From positions 1-21,674 of the forward strand of contig WRNP01000015.1 of the NCBI GenBank assembly GCA_009776515.1: a DNA stretch of 21,674 bases, written 5' to 3'. The first letter of the stretch is position 1. Each line of letters opens with the position of its first letter. Shown here piece after piece: positions 16,055 through 21,674 of the stretch. The notes beneath the pieces were generated by a model. It worked only from the letters and a program-made list of their open reading frames with translations, was not told where the DNA came from and did not search any database. The position numbers and the translations under genes are program-made. Source of the stretch: Dehalococcoidia bacterium. Its GTDB lineage: Bacteria; Chloroflexota; Dehalococcoidia; Dehalococcoidales; UBA1222.

Positions 16055-16437
16055 TCGTTGGACACCTCCTCCCCTCGATAGATGGTGTAGTGGAGCGTCT
16101 TGTCGGCGCTTCCTTTTAGAGAATAGACCAGAAGTTGAAGGTACAGCCGCCGGCCTTCATATTTGCCGATCTTCATGGGCTTGTTGGTGCCAGCTCCGAA
16201 ACTATCGTCGAAGTTGTAGAGCGTTAGCCTAAGAGTGGAGGGCTCAGCTATGCTACTGTCCACATAGGTCTCGCGGTTCTGCTCATCGGACTTGAAATCG
16301 AAGATAATGTTGATATTGAGGTCGCTGTAATGCAGTGAGATGGGGTTCCCGGCAAAGGAGATGACCGTGCCGTAGTCTATTATCTCCGCCGGACCAGACG
16401 CGATTTTCTTGCCGAGACAAGCTGTTTCTTCGGGCAT
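16051..16437 (-). CDS. Small beta-rich cytosolic protein, function unknown (possibly DUF6864-like)
   Basis: A 128-residue protein without signal peptide or membrane helix. It alternates hydrophobic and polar residues in a way that suggests a beta-sandwich: GTVISFAGNPISLHYSDL, IIFDFKSDEQN, LRLTLYNFDDSFGAGTNKP, RLYLQLLVYSLKGSADKTL. The phrases NFDDSFGAGTNKP and LHYTIYRG look like the DUF6864 type, but this is from memory and weak. ATG 16437 has GGAGGT seven bases upstream, so the TTG at 16449 is rejected. It is coupled by a 4-bp ATGA overlap to the membrane protein downstream. Confidence 0.6.
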   Translation of the reverse strand: MPEETACLGKKIASGPAEIIDYGTVISFAGNPISLHYSDLNINIIFDFKSDEQNRETYVDSSIAEPSTLRLTLYNFDDSFGAGTNKPMKIGKYEGRRLYLQLLVYSLKGSADKTLHYTIYRGEEVSNE

Positions 16438-16464
16438 AAGTACCTCCAAGGGAATCTGGGTCCT

Positions 16465-16493
16465 AGTATATAGATTTCAAGTAGCGGGGGCAA
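16465..16493 (-). promoter_or_regulatory. Promoter of the two-gene unit 16437-15635
   Basis: Minus strand TTGCCC (16493-16488), 17-bp spacer, TATACT (16470-16465), about 28 bp before the ATG at 16437. Confidence 0.5.
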
Positions 16494-16735
16494 CAGAGCT
16501 AGCGATTTGGCAAGCAAATACGCTGTATCAGCGGGAAGTCTTCTGCCATTGATACTAGGAGCGGCAGAAAAACTAGTAGCCAGTAACAGTTAATGACTTA
16601 CATATGAATCTGGATGCAGTACCTACCAAGTATTGTAAAGCATTAGGTGTTACGTAGTACTAGGCCTGAAAAAGCAAGGTATTGTGCCTGAATTGTTTGT
16701 CAAATTATTGCGAGTGCATTTGATGCAGGGAGTCT
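16494..16735. other. AT-rich divergent intergenic region without recognised gene
   Basis: The gap between the promoters of the minus-strand pair and the plus-strand lipoprotein holds no convincing coding frame, tRNA or repeat array. It is more AT-rich than the genes on its left, and short direct echoes such as CTAGTA occur several times, but nothing forms a clear element. Confidence 0.5.
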
Positions 16736-16763
16736 TTGTCAGGAAAGCAGGCTATGCTAGAAT
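16736..16763 (+). promoter_or_regulatory. Promoter of the DUF4349 lipoprotein gene
   Basis: TTGTCA (16736-16741), 16-bp spacer, TAGAAT (16758-16763) preceded by an extended -10 TGC. Both boxes match at 5 of 6 positions. The start codon at 16808 follows a leader of about 40 nt. Confidence 0.55.
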
Positions 16764-16807
16764 GTCAGAATAATAGTCCGAGAGCAACTTCCGATAAGGA
16801 GGGCACT

Positions 16808-17557
16808 ATGAGAAAGATGGCGGCATTAATTTCTGGCGTATTGTCAGTCATGGCTTTGCTAATGTGCGCTTGTTCCGCTGGTACGGCAAATAATACGTTC
16901 AGGGATTGGGAATATATTGCCGTTGCACCAGAGGCCGGGGCTCTAACAAAGGATATAGGAACATTGGAGGAGCGCAAGGTTATCAAAAATGCCGATGTAA
17001 CCTGCTCAACGGACGATGTATTGGAAACATATCAAACGATCTTATCTTGGCTTAAGCAAAACGATGGCTATGAATCCAGCCAAAACATGACTAAGCGTGA
17101 TGAACAATACACGATTAGTGCGGTCTTTAAAATAGTCCCCGAAAAACTTGATGCGTTGTTAGATGTTATTGACAGTCATACAGAGATTGTAAATTTAAGA
17201 ACATCCACAGATGATGTTACCCAGTCCTATGCTGATACGCAGCTAAGGCTGAAATCAAGACAAGCGGCGCTTGATCAGTATTATGCCTTGATGGAAAAGG
17301 CTGTCTCTGTAGATGAAGTGTTGAGCATACAAAAAGCCATAAACGACCTAACCATCGAAATTGAAAGCATGGAAGTGGGATTACTCTCCTGGGATAAAAA
17401 AGTAGGCGAGTGCACCGTAACGGTTACTTTTACCCGGGCCGAAACCTCGCTTGGATTATTGCGCTGGGCATTGATATTCTTCTTGTTCTTGTGCGCTATC
17501 GCGCTGGTAGTTTTTATCACCAGGATAGTTTCCAAAAACAACAGAAAACAAAGTTAG
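16808..17557 (+). CDS. DUF4349 lipoprotein
   Basis: A 249-residue secreted lipoprotein anchored also by a C-terminal helix. Seen: a basic start MRK, a hydrophobic signal, and Cys at 20 and 22 (MCAC, so C22 with Ala before it is the more likely lipidation site); a soluble domain with VIKNADVTCSTDDV, a long helical part (about 140-190, LRLKSRQAALDQYYALMEKA) typical of the DUF4349 coiled coil, and VTVTFTR strand; then a transmembrane helix at about 217-242 and a basic tail. DUF4349 proteins have no established function. The ATG at 16808 has AAGGAGG just upstream, so the upstream in-frame start at 16736 is rejected. Its base composition is clearly more AT-rich than the housekeeping genes around, suggesting later acquisition. 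Confidence 0.85.
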   Translation: MRKMAALISGVLSVMALLMCACSAGTANNTFRDWEYIAVAPEAGALTKDIGTLEERKVIKNADVTCSTDDVLETYQTILSWLKQNDGYESSQNMTKRDEQYTISAVFKIVPEKLDALLDVIDSHTEIVNLRTSTDDVTQSYADTQLRLKSRQAALDQYYALMEKAVSVDEVLSIQKAINDLTIEIESMEVGLLSWDKKVGECTVTVTFTRAETSLGLLRWALIFFLFLCAIALVVFITRIVSKNNRKQS

Positions 17558-17599
17558 TCATGTTAGGTTATTCCATCGTATCAGTCCATTGCCTGCGCT

Positions 17600-18296
17600 T
17601 CAGTGTTTGAATGCCGTGATCGGTACGACAAAGACTCTATCGGGGCGCAGGTAAGTTGCGTTTGACATTCCGCATATTACTCCATGGACGACGGGCGGTT
17701 TTCCTGATGGGCTGGCCTCAAGCTCGCATTGGATTGTTAACAAGTTATCCGTAGCGTTGTCGATTTGGTTTGCGCCCAACTTGGTTTCAAAAACGCACCA
17801 TTCGCTATTGGGCAGCACAATTATCGCCTTGATCTTGTGCCCCAGATAATCTCGGTAATGGTAGAGTGTGCCCCCTACATGATCCCCCATAGATTTTCAA
17901 ATCCCTCTAGCGCAGTGCCTCGAACAAGAAGCTGAGGTTTGCCAAGTCTCCAGGCAAACTTTCTGGTGTCACTTTCAGTAAAGTGCAGCCAAGAGAGGGG
18001 TCGGAGAAACGCTGCTTCACAGCCTGTTTTGCCCGAACAGAAGAGTGGCTTCCTGTGGAAAAAGGGGGTTGGTTATCCGTGGTGAACAACCGTTCGAAAA
18101 TAATCAGGTGTTCTGCCACTGATTCTGCATCAAGATTTTCGTCATCCGCTCCCCCGACGTCGTTTTTCAGCGTATTACTGCTCGCCGCGTCGCCTTCGTT
18201 CTGAGCTAAAGCTCGTAGTGTAGGCGAGACACTCATACATTGGACTGGTGTGTGCCTAAATTTGGCTAATCTAGGTAATGCTATGTCCAGTGTATA
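17600..18296 (-). pseudogene. Decayed C-terminal half of a DUF4143-type ATPase
   Basis: Reading from 18296 downwards, the frame gives LRALAQNEG, then AEHLIIFERLF, VKQRFSDPSLG and LSFLFEALR, which are the conserved blocks of the DUF4143 domain that follows an AAA (AAA_14) ATPase. At 17909-17907 a TAG interrupts the block where the family has a hydrophobic residue; the same frame continues RDLKIYG (about 17906-17886), and then a frameshift near 17890 leads to the last blocks in another frame, TLYHYRDYLG, FETKLGANQID, HGVICGMSNA and VFVVPITAF, down to the stop at 17600. The ATPase half with its P-loop is not found upstream, where 18297-18521 shows no recognisable coding. So this is a broken remnant with one nonsense codon, one frameshift and a missing 5' half. 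DUF4143 ATPases are common mobile accessory genes of unclear role. Confidence 0.8.
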
Positions 18297-18521
18297 ATTG
18301 ATAGAGCAACGGCAGGCGCATTTTGGCAGTTGGGTACATTGCCCCAAACTGAACAGTATCAACCCGAAAGATTTGGTAATAACCACTCGACTGTTTGCGT
18401 GACAACGGTTCGTAGCGAACAATTCTTCTCTTGGGTAGCTCTCTAGCTCTTGGCGGAGCCTTTGGTTTTCAGCGGTAAAGAACGGAGCCAATGCTCTCGT
18501 TGGTACTTCACGAACTATAAA

Positions 18522-18551
18522 TTGACTTTACATATAGGCGGATGTTATCAT
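18522..18551 (+). promoter_or_regulatory. Promoter of the uracil-DNA glycosylase gene
   Basis: TTGACT (18522-18527), 18-bp spacer, TATCAT (18546-18551), about 30 bp upstream of the ATG. Both boxes match at 5 of 6 positions. The stretch 18297-18521 before it holds no gene I can support. Confidence 0.55.
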
Positions 18552-18583
18552 GGCCATAAGTTATTATCAGTCTTAAGGAAATC

Positions 18584-19189
18584 ATGTCGGCTCTAGCTGA
18601 GCTTTGTCAGGAAATCTGCAACTGCCAAAAGTGCGAAATCTCTCGTAGCCGCACCCGCGCGGTACCAGGCGAGGGGCCGGACAATGCCGAGATCATGTTT
18701 ATCGGTGAGGCTCCGGGTTACCATGAAGATCAACAGGGTCGGCCTTTTGTTGGTCAGGCAGGACAATTTCTGAGTGAGCTGCTGGCTTCCATTGGGCTTC
18801 AGCGCCCCGATGTCTACATTACCAATATCATCAAGACGCGCCCGCCAGGCAATCGAGACCCGCTTCCGGTGGAGATAAATAACTGCAAGGCCTGGCTTGA
18901 CCGTCAGCTTGAAATTATTCATCCGAAAATGATTGTTACCCTGGGGCGCTATTCTATGGCGCGCTTTTTTCCGGGCAAGACCATCAGTCAGATTCATGGT
19001 GCCTCGGTTACAAAGGATGGTGTCATCTATTTTGCTATGTACCATCCGGCAGCGGCTCTCCATCAGCAGAGTCTGCGCGATACCATCATGAAAGATATGC
19101 AGAAGATTCCGGCGCTACTGCAGGCTAATGCAGGAGAAGCCCCCGCTGAGGCCTCTGTGGCGGCGGCGAAGCAGTTGCCTCTGTTCTAG
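18584..19189 (+). CDS. Family-4 type uracil-DNA glycosylase, one iron-sulphur ligand replaced
   Basis: A 201-residue uracil-DNA glycosylase of the thermophile/archaeal family 4, which removes uracil from deaminated DNA. Seen: N-terminal CQKC (C14, C17), motif A GEAPGYHEDQQGRPFVG (41-57), ITNIIKTRPPGNRDP (79-93), C101, and motif B YHPAAAL (153-159) with H154. Family 4 enzymes bind a [4Fe-4S] cluster with four cysteines, the third normally in KCRPP; here that position is Thr85. Other cysteines in the protein are only C8 and C12. A short alanine-rich tail follows the domain and ends QLPLF, which resembles a sliding-clamp-binding peptide (Q-x-L-x-L/F type). The ATG at 18584 has AAGGAA six bases upstream. 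Confidence 0.92.
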   Translation: MSALAELCQEICNCQKCEISRSRTRAVPGEGPDNAEIMFIGEAPGYHEDQQGRPFVGQAGQFLSELLASIGLQRPDVYITNIIKTRPPGNRDPLPVEINNCKAWLDRQLEIIHPKMIVTLGRYSMARFFPGKTISQIHGASVTKDGVIYFAMYHPAAALHQQSLRDTIMKDMQKIPALLQANAGEAPAEASVAAAKQLPLF

Positions 19190-19280
19190 TGGGCAGGAAT
19201 AAAATACGGCCGTTACGCCGGCATCGGCGGGACTGGCCTGAGTTATAATCCGAGTTCTAAATGTAAGGTAGTTGGCATTA

Positions 19281-20936
19281 ATGGTTAAAGATAAACTAAA
19301 AATCATTCCCCTGGGGGGATTCGGTGAGATTGGCAAGAACATGCTGGCCATTCAGTATCGGAGTGACATCATCGTCATCGACTGCGGTCTCATGTTTCCT
19401 GATGAGGAGATGCTGGGCATTGATTTGGTTATCCCAGATATCAGCTTTCTGTTGGAAAACCAGGATAAGGTGCGCGGCATTGTCGTCACTCATGCCCACG
19501 AAGATCACATCGGGGCGCTACCATATGTGCTCCCCCAGTTAAACGTACCGGTCTATTGCACGCGCCTGGCCAAGGGCCTCATTTCTGTCAAACTGAAGGA
19601 AAGAAAGGTCTCGGAATCCAAGGTACACGCCCTGGGGGTACATGGCAAGATAACCCTAGGTGCCTTTCGTATTGAGTTTTTCCCGGTTAACCACTCCATT
19701 CCGGATTCGGTGGGGCTGATCATCCACACTCCCCTCGGCACCCTGGTACACACGGGAGATTTTAAGCTGGACTACACGCCGGTGGCCGGGGTGACGACAG
19801 ACCTGGGCAAATTGGCGCAACTCGGGGCGCAGGGGGTGTTGCTACTCATGGCCGACTCCACCTATGCCGAGGTGCCGGGATACACGCCCTCTGAAAGTGT
19901 GGTAGGGGAGGCGCTGGGCAATATCATTGGCGGGGCAAAGGGCCGAGTGCTGGTTACCACCTTTGCCTCGCTCATATCGCGCATACAGCAGGTGGTGGAC
20001 GCGAGCGTAAAATACCGCCGCCGGGTTTTTATCGTGGGGCGCAGCATGACGGAGAACGCCCGCATTGCCTCGGAGCTGGGGTATCTCAAAATACCGCCGG
20101 GGGTATTGGGTAATAACGACGAGTTGGCCCGCACGCCGCGCGAGAAAACGGTGGTCTTAACCACTGGTAGCCAGGGCGAGCCTACCTCGGGGCTGGTGCG
20201 CATCGCCAGCGGCGGGCACAAGCTCATCAGATTGCATCCTACCGACACCATTGTCTTCTCGGCTTCGCCCATCCCCGGTAACGAGTCGCTGGTGAACCGC
20301 ACCGTGGATGCCATTTTCAAGCAAGGGGCACAGGTTTTTTACGGTGAGCGCAGTAGGGCGCATGTGCATGGCCATGGCAGCCAGGAGGAGCTGAAGCTTT
20401 TGCAGGGATTGGTTAGACCGCGCTTTTTCCTGCCTATCCATGGCGAATACCGCCATCTTACCCAGCATGCCTTGCTGGCCCAGTCGGTAGGCGTGCCGCC
20501 GGAGCGTACTTTCGTTATGGAAGACGGCGAGGTGCTTGAGATAGATCAAGAGGGCGGGCGGATTGCCGGCAAGGTGACCACCGGCAATGTTTATGTGGAT
20601 GGACTCTCGGTAGGGGATGTGGACGGCATGGTACTCAGGAGCCGCCGGATGCTCTCGCGTGATGGCATTGTGGTGGCCATTGTTGCCCTTAACAAACAGA
20701 CAGGCAAACTGGTGGGGCGACCAGAGATTGTCTCCCGGGGCTTCATCGATATGGATGAGAGCCGGGAGATGGTAGAGGGTGCACGCGATCTCTTGACCCA
20801 GACGTTGAGCAATCGGCGGACACATTCTGTTGAGCGGGGTTATGTGGAGAATGAGACTAAGAATGCTTTAGATAAATACTTCTATGATCAGACAAAGCGC
20901 CGGCCCATGATCTTACCTGTGCTGGTGCAGGTGTAG
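19281..20936 (+). CDS. rnj: Ribonuclease J
   Basis: A 551-residue metallo-beta-lactamase/beta-CASP nuclease with 5'-3' exo- and endonuclease activity, central to mRNA turnover and rRNA maturation in organisms lacking RNase E or sharing work with RNase Y. Seen: IIPLGGFGEIGKN (8-20); the zinc motif HAHEDH (71-76); HTGDFKLD for motif 3; MADST; beta-CASP motifs with SMTENA and TTGSQGEP; and HVHGHGSQEEL and LPIHGEYRHL in the third motif and the closing metal site. The C-terminal domain is present, so it is full length (RNase J is about 555). ATG 19281 matches the family start and has AAGGTAG ten bases upstream; the TTG at 19272 is too close. A TATAAT at 19244-19249 may be its -10 box, without a good -35. 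It may be co-transcribed with the glycosylase gene 91 bp upstream. Confidence 0.97.
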   Translation: MVKDKLKIIPLGGFGEIGKNMLAIQYRSDIIVIDCGLMFPDEEMLGIDLVIPDISFLLENQDKVRGIVVTHAHEDHIGALPYVLPQLNVPVYCTRLAKGLISVKLKERKVSESKVHALGVHGKITLGAFRIEFFPVNHSIPDSVGLIIHTPLGTLVHTGDFKLDYTPVAGVTTDLGKLAQLGAQGVLLLMADSTYAEVPGYTPSESVVGEALGNIIGGAKGRVLVTTFASLISRIQQVVDASVKYRRRVFIVGRSMTENARIASELGYLKIPPGVLGNNDELARTPREKTVVLTTGSQGEPTSGLVRIASGGHKLIRLHPTDTIVFSASPIPGNESLVNRTVDAIFKQGAQVFYGERSRAHVHGHGSQEELKLLQGLVRPRFFLPIHGEYRHLTQHALLAQSVGVPPERTFVMEDGEVLEIDQEGGRIAGKVTTGNVYVDGLSVGDVDGMVLRSRRMLSRDGIVVAIVALNKQTGKLVGRPEIVSRGFIDMDESREMVEGARDLLTQTLSNRRTHSVERGYVENETKNALDKYFYDQTKRRPMILPVLVQV

Positions 20937-20965
20937 GTTGTCCCCCAACTGAACTGGTGCTGAAA

Positions 20966-21211
20966 ATGTCGGTAATGTTTTGGTTCTCCGGAACCGGCAT
21001 CTCGCTCTATCCGATGAAAGCGGAAGCCCCGACCGAAGCTGTGGGTGGCGAATAAGAGAAGATTGGGTTGGTGTTTCCGTCACATTACGGTAATCTTCCC
21101 CGTATCGTACGTTCTTTCCTCGAACAACTGGGAATCAAGCTTGGAAGCTATATCTTTTCCGTAGTCACAATGGGCTTTTTATCATCAAGCTCGCTGGTTA
21201 TCAAGCAGTAG
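20966..21211 (+). pseudogene. Fragment of a flavodoxin-like (EFR1-type) protein
   Basis: One plus-strand frame gives MFWFSGTGISLYPMK, the FMN phosphate-binding loop of flavodoxin-like proteins (SGTGNS type) at about 20975-21019, then a TAA at 21053-21055, and then EKIGLVFPSHYGNLPRIVRS and FLEQLGIKLGSYIFSVVT (21056-21172), which match the next blocks of EFR1-type flavodoxin/ferredoxin proteins. Between them about 50-60 residues of the usual protein are missing. After about 21172 the match stops and the DNA reads as another remnant on the other strand. This is a doubly broken remnant. Confidence 0.65.
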
Positions 21212-21300
21212 TATCCGTCCAGCTTCTCTTCTTCGGCTATCTTATCGGTATTCAGAAGTAGGTGGCTTTTATTCCTGGCGATGATTCCATTCCCAGTAGG
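21165..21300 (-). pseudogene. Internal fragment of an IS1634-type transposase
   Basis: The minus strand reads LLLNTDKIAEEEKLDGYYCLITSELDD (in shorter blocks: NTDKIAEEEKLDGYY, then CLITSELDD), which is the block before the catalytic glutamate region of IS1634-family (IS4-like DDE) transposases. The frame meets a stop upstream (21322-21324) and leaves the family pattern downstream at about 21170, where it abuts the flavodoxin-like fragment. Only about 35-40 recognisable codons remain. Confidence 0.65.
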
Positions 21301-21357
21301 CATTGTTGCTTTTTCTATTGTTCAATCATTCTCTGAAATATGGTACCCAGAGAGGGA

Positions 21358-21456
21358 TTTTCGGTACTATTCTATTTTGACGCAACGATACACTTTTCGG
21401 TGCTGTTTATTATGACTCAATGCGTATCGAATTATCATAATAGAATAGCACCGAAA
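21358..21456. repeat. Two tandem and one inverted copy of an IS-end repeat
   Basis: A 36-bp unit starting TTTTCGGT occurs at 21358-21393 and again directly after at 21394-21429, with the shared core TTTCGGTrCTrTTyTATTwTGA. A third copy, inverted, lies at 21434-21456, whose reverse complement begins TTTCGGTGCTATTCTATTAT. Copies 2 and 3 form a long near-perfect hairpin. The set lies directly beyond the stop codon of the transposase fragment to its right, where an insertion sequence terminal repeat is expected. Confidence 0.75.
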
Positions 21457-21479
21457 CAGTGTACTTCCTCCTCCTGTTG

Positions 21480-21674
21480 TTATGATTTAATACTCAGTTT
21501 CGATAGCTTCTCTGACAGCTTTATCATATCACGTTTCAGCTGAGCTGGGTTCAAAGTGGCATATTGAGCCTTAAGATTGTCCTTTACTTCATTTGGTATG
21601 GTTTCTGCCTGAAGCACTCTTCTGTATGGAGTCTGGGGCGTATCATAACGCTTGCGCATACGTGATCCATCCCG
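21480..21674 (-). CDS. C-terminal end of an insertion sequence transposase (integrase-fold type), cut by the window edge
   Basis: The minus strand is open from the window edge to TAA at 21480-21482 and encodes 64 residues, beginning DGSRMRKRYDTPQTPYRRVL and continuing EVKDNLKAQYATLNPAQLKR and a basic helix. The phrases RKRYDxPxTPYxRxL and QYxxLNPAxLKR are the typical ending of DDE integrase-type transposases of IS1202/ISNCY-like elements. The N-terminus and catalytic core lie outside the window, so whether the element is intact cannot be told. The neighbouring repeat at 21358-21456 is probably its end. Confidence 0.75.
   Translation of the reverse strand, partial: RDGSRMRKRYDTPQTPYRRVLQAETIPNEVKDNLKAQYATLNPAQLKRDMIKLSEKLSKLSIKS

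Noticed and set aside
18297..18521. 5' ATPase half of the DUF4143 pseudogene
   Set aside because: No P-loop or other AAA motif is visible in any frame on the minus strand; the half appears to be lost.
20157..20825. 222-codon minus-strand ORF opposite the RNase J gene
   Set aside because: Shadow of a well-conserved gene; the protein shows no domain pattern.
21340..21543. 67-codon plus-strand ORF
   Set aside because: It runs through the IS-end repeat and opposite the transposase end; composition is that of non-coding DNA.

Overview
The window reads as chromosomal DNA of a strictly anaerobic bacterium of moderately high GC. Most of it is tightly packed housekeeping and energy genes; a small, more AT-rich accessory patch lies around 16.4-18.5 kb and a graveyard of mobile-element remnants lies at the right edge (about 20.97-21.67 kb). 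A selenocysteine formate dehydrogenase next to NfnA/NfnB-type flavoproteins, together with RNase J, a RemA-like protein beside guanylate kinase, and a family-4 uracil-DNA glycosylase, suggests an acetogen-like or syntrophic anaerobe, either Clostridia-type Bacillota or Chloroflexota. The GKD-type P-loop of the guanylate kinase leans slightly to Chloroflexota. This placement is inference and of low confidence.

Left part (1-8.1 kb): the 3' part of priA (replication restart helicase, +) converges on a minus-strand operon, fdhA - nfnA-like - nfnB-like, driven by a good promoter at 7205-7234. fdhA looks like two ORFs split by TGA at 6068-6070, but that TGA sits exactly where formate dehydrogenases carry selenocysteine and is followed after 11 nt by a perfect 7-bp hairpin with a GGUCU loop, a textbook bacterial SECIS. 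It is one 893-residue selenoprotein. The two flavoprotein genes behind it resemble the small and large subunits of the bifurcating NADH-dependent ferredoxin:NADP oxidoreductase, so the operon may link formate oxidation or CO2 reduction to ferredoxin and pyridine nucleotides. mazG lies upstream on the same strand.

Middle part (8.2-15.6 kb): a DUF47 phosphate-transport accessory gene and a Pit phosphate permease (+, overlapping by 8 bp); then, on the minus strand, holA, galU, remA-like and gmk; then, on the plus strand, a DUF4870-like membrane protein, a 71-residue HEAT-like protein and a divergent YchF/DUF933 P-loop protein with degenerate nucleotide-binding motifs, closed by a strong hairpin terminator.

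Right part (15.6-21.7 kb): two translationally coupled small genes of unknown function (-), a DUF4349 lipoprotein (+), a decayed DUF4143-type ATPase C-terminal half (-), family-4 uracil-DNA glycosylase (+), RNase J (+), then non-functional debris: a flavodoxin-like (EFR1-type) fragment, an IS1634-type transposase fragment, and the end of another insertion sequence with two tandem and one inverted copy of a roughly 23-36 bp repeat and the last 64 codons of its transposase. No tRNA, rRNA or CRISPR array was seen. The selenoprotein operon is the strongest unusual system here. No clearly novel multi-gene system could be demonstrated; the unknown pair at 15635-16437 is the best candidate for something undescribed.
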